From Rhynchopus euleeides (taxonomy: Eukaryota > Euglenozoa > Diplonemea > Diplonemida > Diplonemidae): 64,000 nucleotides of DNA. The stretch spans positions 2,046,001 through 2,110,000 of the forward strand of contig OY723293.1 in NCBI GenBank assembly GCA_963210315.1, written 5' to 3'. The notes under the pieces are model-generated. The model worked only from the letters and a program-made list of their open reading frames with translations, made no database searches and was not told the DNA's origin. Shown piece by piece: positions 1-12,539 of the stretch. The position numbers and the translations under genes were made by a program. Numbering within the stretch: position 1 is the first letter of the stretch; every line of letters begins with the position of its first letter.

Positions 1-82
1 ATCTCGGCAGTGCTGGGCCGGCTATGGGCCGATCTCGGCAGTGCTGGGCCGGCTATGGGCCGATCTCGCCCGTACTGGGCCG
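1..82. repeat. 31-bp tandem repeat at window edge
   Basis: A 31-bp GC-rich unit beginning ATCTCGGCAGTGC occurs at 1-31 and 32-62 without change, followed by a diverged partial third copy to about 82. The array probably continues left of the window. No gene is visible in it. Confidence 0.85.
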
Positions 83-249
83 GGTCCAGGAGTGGTGTCC
101 AGACCCTGGGCCGACCCAGGCTGTGGGTGGTGCATTTTGGTGCATTTTCCGTCGGTTTAGGTGAAAATTGTCGAATTTTGTCGAAATTTGACGACAGGTG
201 ACGAACAGCGAGAATCCCCGAAAAACCGGTTTTTAATTCATTTTTGGGG

Positions 250-403
250 GGGGGTCTTCGCTGACGAAGTTTTTGTCGAAGACCCCTGTCGTCGTCGTCA
301 GAACACTGCCGTCTTCGGTGAAAAACCCCCTGAAACAGCCGTTTTCCTAATTATGTGACGAACGACGAAGTTTGTCGAAGTTTGTCGACCAGCGAAGACC
401 CCC
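250..403. mobile_element. Small inverted-repeat element (MITE-like)
   Basis: The ends are perfect 14-bp inverted repeats, GGGGGTCTTCGCTG at 250-263 and its complement at 390-403. The interior is rich in short GACGAAG/CTTCGTC motifs that would fold back. It has no coding capacity. No clear target duplication is visible, so it could also be a stand-alone hairpin locus. Confidence 0.4.
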
Positions 404-516
404 TCAATGTCCAACACACAAAAACGCACAACCTCTTTGTGTACTGTAGTGCGGCACGCACCCGAGCGAACTCTGTTCTCCCGCCATACACACACCTCAC
501 CATCACCCCTCTGCAG

Positions 517-1711
517 TACCAGGGGCAGGACCAAGGCGTCACTCACTACGAGGAGCCGGTATGTCACTCGGGGGGGGGGGGGGGGGGGCGGGGTGAGTTC
601 CGAATGAACGGAGTTGAAGCCTGTGCGTGTCCCCCTTTCCCCTCACAAACCCACCACCTCTGTGGGGCGAAGCGCCGTTCCACCCACACACACACACACA
701 ACCCGCACAGGTGGCAGAGGGCGAGGTCGTGGATGCGACCCCGCCGGGGACACCTCCGCCAGAGGAGGAGCACCCCAATGAGAACGGTGGGTTTGTGATG
801 GTGACGCACGGCAACGACGGCACCCACGAAGGCACCCAAGTGCCCGATGAGCCTGTCGAGGACGCCTCCGTTGCCCTCCCTCATGATGCCGAACGCGAAG
901 CCGAACCCGTGGCCGACGGGCAGGAATACCCCTCGCAAGAAGACACGGTGCCACCTGCCGGCCCCCCCCCAACGGCAGCAGGTGGTCCCCCCATGGATGC
1001 CCCCGGCCCGAGCAGCACCGACGGTGCGGCACCGATGGAGCCGAAGGAAGAGGACCCCGTGAACTTCTCCGAAGCGGAGGAACACCTGGCCAACCTTGAG
1101 CAGGAGCTGGAGGCACGCCTCTCAGCAGTGCAGGTATGGCACGGTGTCGAGAGCAAAGTAGCCGTGCGTGTTGTGCCCCCTTGCGCCACTCAACCTCTTT
1201 CAACCCGCATTGTGCGACAGGACGAGGTGCGCAGCATGCTGCCCGAAGGTGTGGACCCCACCGTGTTCCTGTCCGCCGTGTCGTCGCCGGCAGGGGAGGG
1301 CGAGGAGCAGTGGAGCGCCCCCGGGAGCAGCACGGATGTGCCCAGCGGCCAGCAGCAGGCTCAGGAGGAGGAGGTGGTGGAGGCCAAGCATGATGCGGAC
1401 GACGGCATCACGCTCCCCGCTGCAGCAAGCCCGGACACGACGGATGTGCGCCAGATATCGCACTCGCTGGACACCCAGGAGGTATGCGGCTGCGTGACAC
1501 TCTCTGTGCAAATCAACAAATCAACAAATCAACAAGGTGGTTTCCTGGTGGTTCCTGCTGAGCCCGTTGACTGTGAGATATGTCCGGAACAGCCAGTCCC
1601 TGGGGGAGGGGGTGGTATCGTGGCTTCTCTTGGTGGTTGCGTGCATTGATTGCGTCACCAACCCCCCCCCTGCAGGCTGCAATGGTGATCGCAAGGTTCG
1701 ATTTCGATTAG
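517..1711 (+). CDS. Multi-exon acidic low-complexity protein, 5' end unresolved
   Basis: I do not recognise this protein. Splicing is clear: exons 517-558, 711-1133, 1221-1481 and 1676-1711, with GT-AG introns of 152, 87 and 194 nt, all phase 0. Donors read GTATGT, GTATGG and GTATGC; acceptors are CTGCAG, CGCACAG, GCGACAG and CTGCAG. The 14-codon exon (YQGQDQGVTHYEEP) joins in frame to VAEGEVVDATP. The product is rich in Glu, Pro, Ala and Ser, with one short helical stretch (EAEEHLANLEQELEARL) and the C-terminus MVIARFDFD. An upstream exon is implied by the acceptor at 516, and its start codon was not identified. The 87-nt intron has no in-frame stop, so retention would be tolerated. The sequence looks intrinsically disordered and its function is unknown. 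Confidence 0.65.
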
Positions 1712-3777
<2,066 letters not shown>

Positions 3778-5328
3778 ATGCCGCCATCCTTGCACGCGTG
3801 CAACGCGATGATGCGGTGGGCCTGCCTTGCTGCCTGCCTCGCGCTGTCCTCAGCAGAGGTGGTCGGGACGGGCCAGATCCCCAACAGCCGCGCCCCTGTG
3901 CTCCCCACGCCGACCTACGCGCCTTACACCCAGGCCCGGCCAACCCCGCTTCCACCTCTCCCACCCCTTCCGCCGACACCGCCCCACCCTGTCAACACTG
4001 CGATGCGGACGACCAGCGTGGCTGACAGCAATAGCACGTGGCTTGTCGTCGTGGTTGTGGTTGTGGTGCTCGGGGCGATGTGCATGGGGTGCGCCGTGTG
4101 GTTCCGCATCGGCCGCCTGCACAAACGCGAGAGGAAGCGGAACTCCACGATCGTCAAGGAGCTGAAGTCCAACAGGGATGAGCTGCCGACTCCGAAGGCC
4201 GACTCGCGCTCCACCACCATGCCGCTCCTCTCGGACTCCGGGGAGGGATCTGACATGCCGCTGGGCGCAGGTCGGCGTGCGGTTGACCTCCATCCCGTGT
4301 CGCACAACCCGCGCGCAGGCGGCAGGCACGAAAACCGGCCCAAGCGTGCCTCCATCGTCAGCATGGACACGATCTTTTCGGCTGAATCGGCGTCGCGGTC
4401 CCCTGTGGCGCGTGCAGCCACCAGCGACACCATCGATCCGCCGCGCCGCCTCCGCGCCAGCACCACGACATCGCACCCGACGAGGGCGAGCAGTGCCGCG
4501 TCGTCCAGCGCGATGGAATCTTCGGCACACAGGCAGCCTCGGCTGGACCTGCCTGTGCATTTGTGTATCGCGTGCTCGGACCAGGATCGGAATGAGGTCA
4601 ACGGAGACTACATGCTGCTGCCGGCATCTGCAAACGGGTACCCCATGTGGGGGAACAGCGATGATGAGGCGCTTGTGCTCTGCTTCGGGGACAGTGGCAA
4701 GTGGATCATGCGCAGGACAGACGAAGAGGACGACGAGGAGCCCATCATGGTGGCAGGGTATGAGGCACCCTGGCCGCATGACGTGTCGGAGTGGCTCAGC
4801 GAGGAGGGGGAGCCGATTGTCAGCGTGCTCATCGCGAACAAAACCTCGCGCGACCGCTTCCCGCGTGAGCGTGAGAAGAAGCGCCCAGCCATCCAGCCCC
4901 TGAATCTGGACGAGATCACCAAGAGCCAAGCGAGCCCCAGGACCAGGCGTCCCCATGCCAACACGCTGGTCGTGGGTCAGCCGCCCCCCTTTGTCCAACA
5001 GCGCATCGAGGCAGGGCGGGGGCGGGGCGGTGGTGCCATGCGGTCAAGCTTCCAGTCTGAAGTCCCGCCTCTCGACGAGTGGCTGGGCGCAGTGACAGAG
5101 TCATTTGACGAGCTCCCCACTCCTGCCGGGCAGACGCACAATTCCAGCTCGAAGATACACTCCCCGCACAACTCGAGCACTCCCCGGGCCCCCGAGCCCC
5201 GGGCCCCGGCTGTTACGCGGCAGTATGCTGCACCTCTGACGCCCAGGACGAATGCAGCATCCCCACGCAACGCGCAGACGCCGAGAGGCGCAGTAACACC
5301 GAGGCGGGCTGTACTCGGCAAAGTGTAG
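3778..5328 (+). CDS. Single-pass membrane protein with cytoplasmic VNGxY-type domain
   Basis: A 516-residue protein. The start is the ATG two nt after a CAG acceptor (3775). Residues about 11-26 form a hydrophobic signal peptide (RWACLAACLALSSA). A Pro/Thr-rich ectodomain of about 60 residues follows, then one membrane helix at about 88-110 (WLVVVVVVVVLGAMCMGC). Next come Arg/Lys stop-transfer residues (FRIGRLHKRERKR) and a long Ser/Arg-rich tail. Within the tail, residues about 260-340 match a module that begins VNGDYMLLP, continues NGYPMW and ends GKWIM; related NGxY/GxW modules occur in many algal and protist proteins of unknown role (from memory). The last 70 residues are TPR/SPR-rich and look like phosphorylation sites. 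AATAAA lies 86 nt after the stop. A type I surface receptor or scaffold is plausible; the ligand is unknown. Confidence 0.75.
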   Translation: MPPSLHACNAMMRWACLAACLALSSAEVVGTGQIPNSRAPVLPTPTYAPYTQARPTPLPPLPPLPPTPPHPVNTAMRTTSVADSNSTWLVVVVVVVVLGAMCMGCAVWFRIGRLHKRERKRNSTIVKELKSNRDELPTPKADSRSTTMPLLSDSGEGSDMPLGAGRRAVDLHPVSHNPRAGGRHENRPKRASIVSMDTIFSAESASRSPVARAATSDTIDPPRRLRASTTTSHPTRASSAASSSAMESSAHRQPRLDLPVHLCIACSDQDRNEVNGDYMLLPASANGYPMWGNSDDEALVLCFGDSGKWIMRRTDEEDDEEPIMVAGYEAPWPHDVSEWLSEEGEPIVSVLIANKTSRDRFPREREKKRPAIQPLNLDEITKSQASPRTRRPHANTLVVGQPPPFVQQRIEAGRGRGGGAMRSSFQSEVPPLDEWLGAVTESFDELPTPAGQTHNSSSKIHSPHNSSTPRAPEPRAPAVTRQYAAPLTPRTNAASPRNAQTPRGAVTPRRAVLGKV

Positions 5329-5413
5329 TTTCAGCCAGCTCCGCTGCGGGAGCCGAAGCGCCCAGGGCAGGCCTCACAGTTCTGAGAGTTTCATACGCGC
5401 TGCAACCAAGGCA

Positions 5414-5419
5414 AATAAA
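5414..5419 (+). terminator. Possible polyadenylation signal
   Basis: AATAAA lies 86 nt downstream of the stop of the membrane-protein gene, within a plausible 3' UTR. This is a motif match only. Confidence 0.4.
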
Positions 5420-5607
5420 GGCTCACCGGGCTGCTCGGAGCACGGCCAAAAATCGTTCCTATCGTTCAAAGATTCAACGTGCGTGAGATACCAGATATGC
5501 CCCCCTTGATTCCGTTTCTGTTCCATGGCAACGCAGGCTCAACAGCAGCATGAAGCGCAGAGGTCTTGCCTGCCAGGCGGTGTGTCCACTGCCACAGTGG
5601 CACTCAC

Positions 5608-5833
5608 CCAGCCATAACTTTGTCATGGTGCGATAATACTCATTCTGCTCCTCCCACACTGCAAAGGGATTGAACGCCGTGCAGTATGCGTGAATGCGTG
5701 TGTACCATTTCAGTTTTGTGGCAACAAGATTTACGAAGAGTGAACGAAGGATCTGCCGGAACCACGGACCAATAACGACTTCGGCAGCCACGATGTTGTC
5801 GGTCACTGCAAAGCTCCCGTGCGTCGGGAACAT
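5608..5833 (-). CDS. Possible isolated minus-strand exon
   Basis: The minus strand is open here and reads like real protein (for example AVTDNIVAAEVVIGPWF, then FNPFAVWEEQNEYYRTM). It ends at a consensus donor GTGAGTG (5601-5607 on the + strand). No continuing exon was found and I do not recognise the family. It would be the only minus-strand gene in the window, so it may be a relic of an inserted element. Confidence 0.2.
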
Positions 5834-6298
5834 ATCTTTATCAGTGTGTGCCAGTCATTGATCGATTGATTCCTTCTCGAGCTTGGATCGGTCAAATGTT
5901 CGGCAGCGCAATGTCATGGCTGACGCGTCAGTGTCGGGTCCACTATGAAATTCACGATTCGGGTCAATTCGGGTGTCCCACCGATGAGTCTGTCGGGATC
6001 ACCGCAACCCCCCCCCCCTAGGCATGGGCCCCCAAACATATTTTTCATAAACATATATTTTTGCCAAAAATATGTTTCATTTTCGCATAAAAAGCGCCCT
6101 ATCACTTCACAGCTACAACCGCTCTGATGAATTTCCTTTTGTTTGTTGCGTTGACGCTTCTACACACAAAACCCTGAACTGATCACACCCTGAGCCTGAT
6201 GAAGGGTGGGGTTAGTGTATAGAGCACGTTTGGTTGCAGCTGTGGTGGGGCGCTTTCCGCTCACACGAGTGTGCTTAAAAAAATATTTTTATATTTTT
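5834..6298. other. AT-rich non-coding stretch with short repeats
   Basis: No gene is visible. It contains a run with CCTAGGCATGGGCCCCC followed by AAACATATTTTT repeats. In inverted orientation this matches sequence near 10686-10712, next to the long inverted repeat, so it is probably a fragment of the same dispersed family. Confidence 0.45.
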
Positions 6299-6599
6299 GG
6301 TGCCCCTGATTTACCCCTTTTTCACTACGCACAAACTACGCAATCTGGGGGGGGGGTCTCGCTTTTTGGTCCCCCCCCAGTTTTTTTTGGTCCCCCTTTC
6401 TGTGTGGCTACTGAGACAGGACTGGAGGCACTGCGCTGACCGAGCAAAAAATTATTGCCAGAACTCACTATACACCGTACGAAAGAACGCACGACATGTG
6501 GGGCGGGACTCCAGAAACACCTGGGCAAGGTTGCCCCATGCCCAGAAACACCTGAGAAGGAAGTGAGTTCCAGGAGCCGCGTAGAACACCCTCGAGATT

Positions 6600-6917
6600 G
6601 TGAATGATGATACGATCACAGCCTTCAGGGCGCTGCGAGGTGCCACCCTGAAGGTGGCCCTTGACATCAAGGAGAGCGTCGGCCGAGGGGTCGACGAAAA
6701 GCTGAAGAAGGCGCTACTGGCACTGGATCCCGCGGGGTATACGGAGGTCACCGCCACACAGGCAACCTCCGCTGACAACGTCCAGGAGACGTTATCCGAG
6801 GGGATCACAACGGCACTAGAGATCTGTGTCACGGGATCCAGGCGCCCACTCTCCCTCGACGGTCTGGGGATTGTTGTTGGGTATGGTGTCGTTTCCTGCA
6901 GCTGCAAAAAAGCGTAG
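6600..6917 (+). pseudogene. Fragment of an unrecognised coding sequence
   Basis: The open frame encodes about 105 residues with amphipathic helical character (ALRGATLKVALDIKESVG). It has no in-frame ATG (the first codon is GTG), so it is an internal exon or a captured fragment rather than a whole gene. It sits inside the 1-kb inverted-repeat element. Its function is unknown. Confidence 0.3.
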
Positions 6918-7000
6918 CAACTGTGCTTCCTTCTTCCTTAATGATGCGTTGACGCTTCCACCCGGAGGAGCTGAAGCAGGCACCGCTTAATGATGCGTTG

Positions 7001-7204
7001 ATGCTTCCACCCGACGAGCTGAAGCAGGCACCGCGCCAAAGGGCACCCCCAAAGAGACCTGCAAAGACTGCGTCGAAACCCGCACCGAAGGCTGCCAGCG
7101 CTGCAGCACCTGAAGAACCTGCAGCACCTGCAGCACCTGAAGCGCCTGCACCCTCACTGACCCCGGAACAGCAAGAACTCCTTGAGTTTGGGGTCCCGGC
7201 ATAG
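7001..7204 (+). CDS. Small Lys/Ala/Pro-rich protein or fragment
   Basis: A 67-codon frame starting at ATG 7001. It has a basic Pro/Lys/Ala-rich middle (KRPAKTASKPAPKAASAAAP) and ends LTPEQQELLEFGVPA. The composition resembles the histone-like tail of the transposon protein at 16864, but the sequence is too simple to assert homology. It is probably cargo or a remnant of the element that contains it. Confidence 0.25.
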   Translation: MLPPDELKQAPRQRAPPKRPAKTASKPAPKAASAAAPEEPAAPAAPEAPAPSLTPEQQELLEFGVPA

Positions 7205-7301
7205 AGACGGAGAATGGCTGAGTAAATCAAAAAATGAGACCCCCCCCCCCCCCCTTTTCACTACGCACAAACTACGCAATATGGGGTCGTCAGGGGCACC
7301 A

Positions 7302-7631
7302 GTATACGTAAATATTATGGAACGGGCCCATTTTTGGCCGGTCCGTTCCATAATATTTACGTTCCATAATATTTACAGGGCCAGTTGGGGACTCGGTGGT
7401 GAGGACGGCTTGCGTCAGGAATCGCGCGAAAAGTGCACGAGTAGGTCCCGTCAGGGACTCTGTATGCCGTCCGATCACCTGGTCCAAGTCCCCGAGTCGC
7501 AGAAAGCCCTGTAAATATTATGGAACGAAAAAAATCTGGAACGCCAACCCACCAGCGTTCCAAAATATTTACGTTCCATAATATTTACGTTCCATAATAT
7601 TTACGTTCCAAAATATTTACGTATACGGTAT
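7302..7631. mobile_element. Foldback MITE, copy A (left end short)
   Basis: It begins GTATACGTAAATATTATGG and ends with the complementary CCAAAATATTTACGTATAC plus GGTAT. A 16-bp motif GTAAATATTATGGAAC and its complement recur internally, so the ends fold into stacked hairpins. Compared with copy B at 19107 it lacks the first five bases and one 16-bp motif; the ~200-bp core reads identically. It has no coding capacity. Confidence 0.75.
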
Positions 7632-10305
7632 TTCGGAAATATTTTGAAAATATTCCAAACATAAAAAAATATGTTGAAAATATTCCAAACATAAAAAAAT
7701 ATTTTCAAAAATATAAAAATATGTTGGAAAAAACCTTCCTAATCCGGCGATTTATAGGGGGACCCTTTTCGAATTTTTTTTGGGGAAGGGGTAAATTGAA
7801 CGTTTTTGGCCATTTGAAGCCACTGCGAGCATTCCCGGGCCTCGGAAATCAGATTTTTGCCCCTGAAATGCGGTACCGGTCCGGACGAAAATCCGAAAAA
7901 TTCGCGCCAAAAAATGACCCCCGAAGCTGCGGTCTGGGTCCAAAGGATTTGTGCCAAGGGCCGTTATGGACACCCCGTAAACCCTTCTGGGACCAAAAAG
8001 TGCACGAAAGGGGTTAAAACGGCCTAATTCGTTGATTTGTTGCATTTCCCAGCCAAAAATCGATTTTTTGGCTTGGCGAGTAGTTGGCGAAAATCGCGAA
8101 AAATCCCAAAAATATCGATTTTTCACAGAGGCCCAAAAACGTGTTCCTGGGTGGAAAATGGGACCAAAAACCGGGTTCTGGCCATTTCTGGGTGGTTTTT
8201 CGGGGTTTCCAGACAATGTTCGCCATTTTTCTGCCCGAAACCCCAGCCTGCTTGCATACACGTTAAGTCGAATAAATTAGACATAAGCAGAAGAGCAACA
8301 TCATCATGTTCGTGAGAATGTCACCCCCCAAGCGGAGGCCGAGGGTGACATTCTCTCGGGGTACCCTAGGTAAGTCTAATAAACTAGACATAACCAGAAG
8401 ACCAACATCATCATGTTCGTGCTAGCACTTTGTGCGCCAAAAAACAGGTTACGCTCTTCATTTGGCTGCGTTCAACGAAAAAAAGACACTTCTTTCTGGA
8501 GTTTAGCTAGCACGATTCAGTTGGTCAAATCATTTGTCTGGTTTCTTCTGCCCCCCACCCCCGTGCAAGGTCATGTGCCCCATCCCATCGCTTGTTGTCT
8601 TGATTGCAGGGCTCCGCACTTTTTTGCTGTGCATGCTTGCGCTTCTCGCCTCCACACACCACCCTGGGGGGAGGGACAGAGGGCGGAGGGGGCTACACAC
8701 TTACACAACCGATTCGGTCAAACAATGCCACGTGATCCCCATTGGGGTCCTGGACCGCGGCCTCTCTCCCAGCGAATTGGTGTCGTCATCAGGCAGGCTA
8801 AGTAGTTGTCTACACAGGACATTGGTTTTAAGGGGGGTCTGAGTTCTGCGGAACTGGCTTCAAGGGACGCCCCCTCGTAATGACTGGGTGGATGGAGCCA
8901 AGTAATACCAGGTGGTCGGACACCGGAACTCTCGGCATTTATTAGTCGCGGGAACTGTGTCCGTGTGGTCGGGTGTGACCCCTTCCGATTCCACTGATTC
9001 CACTCTTGAACATGTAGTGTTGAAAGATACTTGGTGTTCTGATGTTTTACAGGGTACTTGACAAAGGAAAGAGGGTGGTCAGTCTTGTGATCCACCCTGA
9101 ATCCTTCCTGTGAGCAGCAGATCCACAACACCTCGACTTCTTTCAGCGGCTGTATTGATATTGCCTGACACAGCAAACATGATTCAATTGGAGGAACAAG
9201 CCTCGTACACCAGCGGCCCAAAAGGTGGATTTCATGTATGGTTTTAGGATTTCCCTTACTACTGATGGTGTAGAGACTACAAAGCCTGACCTGATGACGC
9301 CGCCATGAACCTGGGAGACACGCCGCGTGAGAAGGGACCTCGGTGCGGGGTGGCGTGAAGATCCTGCCTGAGTGCCCTCGTCGGGACCCGCGGTAAACCG
9401 TGGCGTTCCCCCCGAGGCAAGTCCAGGACGAAGGTTGCAGATAACCGCTGCACCTCTTCGTCCGAAAGGAGCTCACAGGATAGGGGAACTGCCCACACCC
9501 CACTCACGACAGTGTATCCGAAAGGTGCACTGCGCGTGTGGTGGCGGTGTCGGGTCCAGACCCACCTCGTTCCCCCATGCCCGTCAGTTGTTGCCCCTGC
9601 AGGGGTGGCTGCTGTCTGGCATGGGGGGCGCCCTCCCTGCCTTGCAAGGAAAAATGTAGAACGGCATGCTGCCCGTTTCTTCATTTTTTTACCTTGCCTG
9701 GCAGGGGGGGGGCCCACCCTCACGGGGGGAAAAAGAGGAACGGCATGCTGCCCGTTCACTCTTTTTTCCTCCCGTCGTGGGTGGGCCCACTTCCGGCCAT
9801 AAAATTGGCCGGAAATTTTTTTCAGCAAAAAATCCATTTTTTGCTGAAAATAGAAAAAATATTTTAAACAACCCGCAACAACTGTCCGGATTGCCTCGAC
9901 CGCCACTTAACCCAACAAAACAGCCACTCAGGCACGTTACGGCACCGAGAATCCAGGTCATTTGTACAGTATAGATCATTGTGCATGTCTAAACCCCTCC
10001 CAACGGTCCCCACACGCGGTTCGACGGGTCGGCGAGAGCACCTGCCCTCCGAGACCCGCCGGAGACACGCGCTTTAACTCCCTCCACCCCTTTCTTGTGT
10101 TTCTCCGAGCAGGTCCGACCTGTCTCCGACCCCTCTCCGGTCCCCTAGTCCCCACGCCCCTTAACGCCTCTACAGGCAGCCACACAGGTTGACGGACGGC
10201 GACAGCGGGTTTTCGAGAGCACACAAGGCCGACACCACCCTGCGAGGAGGGAGTGCCTCTCTGATTGACTCGCGACGCTCGGTCCAAGTCTTGCCCTTGT
10301 GTTTC
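7632..10305. other. Gene-free repeat-rich interval
   Basis: 7632-7730 is AT-rich with repeated AATATTTT blocks. 7740-8260 resembles 12660-12780 (shared GGGGACC(C)TTTTCGA then T-tract) and thus the satellite-related family. 8718-9503 is open on the minus strand but has no recognisable protein pattern. 9655-9760 carries AACGGCATGCTGCCCGTT twice. 9800-9855 has nested hairpins (GGCCATAAAATTGGCC, TCAGCAAAAAATCC..TTTTTTGCTGA). I see no supportable gene. Confidence 0.5.
8264..8421. repeat. 51-bp direct repeat flanking a 13-bp-stem hairpin
   Basis: Two near-identical copies (8264-8314 and 8371-8421) of a unit starting TAAGTC(G/T)AATAAA and ending TCATCATGTTCGTG enclose a hairpin with arms GAGAATGTCACCC and GGGTGACATTCTC. 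The arrangement could be a relic of a small insertion or a structured RNA. No gene is visible. Confidence 0.7.
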
Positions 10306-10500
10306 GTGTTACCTTTGCTCACTTGCCAACAGACAGCGCCAGGGATGGAAGTGGGTGGTCTGGGTCTCGGAAGGGAGAGGTGTGTCTCAAGGCCTCGTCA
10401 AGTTGTGCATGGGTGGTTGGGTGGCGGATGGGAGAGTACAGGCCGTTGAGCCCAGCACGCGTGCATGAGAGAGAGAGGGATTTGAGGCCCCCCGCCCCCA
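10306..10500. repeat. Dispersed repeat, copy 1 (partner at 40876)
   Basis: About 195 bp align with 40876-41071: both contain GGGATGGAAG, GTGTGTCAAG-like, TGAGAGAGAGGGATTTGAGG and CCCCCCGCCCCC in the same order. Divergence is visible (substitutions and small indels). Here it runs on into a non-array sequence and then A-rich DNA. Confidence 0.7.
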
Positions 10501-10709
10501 GGTTCCCTGCCCACCTGGACGGACCCAAGTGCCTCACACCGGTTCTCTCCCCACCCGGTGGTCCACCTGACGGGCAAGTGGAAAAAAAAAAAATATTTTA
10601 AAATATTTTTTGGCAAAAATATTTTTGAAAATATTTTTTGAAAGTTGCAAACATAAAAAAAATATTCTGGAATATTCTGGCCCAAAACATATGTTTGGGG
10701 CACTATGCC

Positions 10710-11863
10710 TAGGGGGGGTCAAATGGGGGTGACAAACACGATTTTTCAAAAAAAAACCGGCGCAGAGGCCCCAAAGCCCCCGTAAACCCTCCAAACCCCC
10801 CCAGATCGGTCCGGAAACCCATCGAACCCCACTTTTCCACCATTCCGGGCACCTCAGGTGCCCGAATTGGGGTACCTAAATTTTGTGCCACCGTTTGGTA
10901 CCGTACAGTGCCACTGTGTGGGAGGTTGGAAAAGAAAATGCCCCAACACACCACATCTGAGGGTTGCAATGCATGTTGCTTGCCAACCACGTCATCCGGT
11001 GGGTGTCAGGCGCTATGTAGGTGGCATTAGCCAGGTCTTCGATGTGTTCTGGCTTGTATATATACCTCCCTGCCTGCGGCACAGGCACTGCCTTTGTCCC
11101 CCACACCAGCCACAGAGAGCGTATTGTACTCGGTCCACGGTTGCTGATTCATTGTGATGCGTTGTATCCTCGAGTGAACGTCACACACTAGTGGCACCAC
11201 CACCCGCCATCCGAGAGCTGTATTGACTCTGCGCGCTTCCGTTGTATTCACCTCGCCACGCATATTGCACCGTTCAGTACCAGTGCTCTTGGGCCAGGCA
11301 AAGTAGACCGCAGCAACTACCAATTCTGGCACAATGGGTACCACGACAGCGCACTTCATGTGTTCCCGGAATGTACAGCTCGTGTTGCAACAGTCGTTGT
11401 CAACACATCCCGGTTGTGGAGCACTGCTGCACAGGAATCACACGACCATCTGGACTGTTCCGTACCTACAGGCAGCCTCCCGGTGCATGGTGGCAGGGAG
11501 GTATATATACAAGCCAGAACACATCGAAGACCTGGCTAATGCCACCTACATAGCGCCTGACACCCACCGGATGACGTGGTTGGCAAGCAACATGCATTGC
11601 AACCCTCAGATGTGGTGTGTTGGGGCATTTTCTTTTCCAACCTCCCACACAGTGGCACTGTACGGTACCAAACGGTGGCACAAAATTTAGGTACCCCAAT
11701 TCGGGCACCTGAGGTGCCCGGAATAGTGGAAAAGTGGGGTTCGATGGGTTTCCGGACCGATCTGGGGGGGTTTGGAGGGTTTACGGGGGCTTTGGGGCCT
11801 CTGCGCCGATTTTTTGAAAAATCGTGTTTGTCCACGTAAAAGGGTGGCATTTGACCCCCCCTA
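10710..11863. mobile_element. Long inverted repeat / foldback element
   Basis: Left arm 10710-11074 (365 bp) and right arm 11492-11863 (372 bp) are near-perfect inverted copies, starting TAGGGGGGGTCAAATG and meeting at a 417-bp unique spacer. The few differences are short indels near the outer ends (an A-tract, and GGGGGT versus a longer block). Both arms contain the inverted motif GGGCACCTCAGGTGCCC. No protein is evident in arms or spacer. It fits a foldback-type transposon or a recent inverted duplication. Confidence 0.85.
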
Positions 11864-12263
11864 ACCCCCCCCCCCCCCCCACCCCCTAAAACCCCCGCGC
11901 GTCCTGTGGCGGACATGCCAACCACATGCACCCGTCATCGCCTCTTCTACCCTACACCCCCACTCCCCCCATTCTCTGCGATATCCTGTGCTGTCCGTTC
12001 CTCATTCTCTCTTATCTGTCCATCCCTTCTCCCCCCCACCCCCGCTGATATGTGTTCTTTATGAATCGTGCTGGAAGGAGCTTCCTCAGAACAAGTTCCG
12101 TGAGGGCTGCATGCAATCACACACCACTGGCATGCGCGGTTGGCAGACTGACGCGTTCGCTGAGTGAATAGCGACAAGTGACAAGACGTGACCAACTTCA
12201 AAAAATATGATCAACTCCAAAATTCACTAAACACGGAGTGTTTAGTGTTTTCAAAGGCCGGGG

Positions 12264-12389
12264 TCCCTCCCTCCCTCCCTCCCCCCCTCCCTCCCTCCCT
12301 CCCTCCCTCCCTCCCTCCCTCCCTCCCTCCCTCCCTCCCTCCCTCCCTCCCTCCCTCCCTCCCTCCCTCCCTCCCTCCCTCCCTCCCTC
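12264..12389. repeat. (CCCT)n tetranucleotide repeat
   Basis: About 31 near-perfect copies of CCCT, with one CCCCCC interruption near 12282. This is a homopurine-homopyrimidine tract able to form triplex DNA. It is followed by more C/G homopolymer. Confidence 0.97.
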
Positions 12390-12539
12390 ACCCCCCCCCC
12401 AGGGGGGTTAATACCTGAAATTTCGTGACACCGCACGAACCGATGGATTCGATATCTGTGCCGAAAAAATGGTCACCGTGAATTTTTTGGGGGGTGTACG
12501 TATTCACAGTGATATGGGGCGTAGCTTGCAAACTTCGGT

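Larger units (their letters stand above)
6299..7300. mobile_element. About 1-kb inverted-repeat element carrying gene fragments
   Basis: The outer ends are inverted (GGTGCCCCTGA at 6299, TCAGGGGCACC ending 7300). The segment TTTTCACTACGCACAAACTACGCAAT just inside occurs near both ends in direct, not inverted, orientation, next to G/C homopolymer runs and a TCTC(G/A)..TTTTT motif that is again inverted. The interior holds the two short reading frames listed below and a ~47-bp tandem duplication (about 6942-7037). A MITE abuts its right end. It looks like a non-autonomous DNA element, perhaps with a flipped terminal segment. Confidence 0.4.

Noticed and set aside
8718..9503. 261-codon minus-strand frame
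   Set aside because: Composition is random-like with no domain pattern, splice logic or repeat support. I cannot identify a structured RNA there either.
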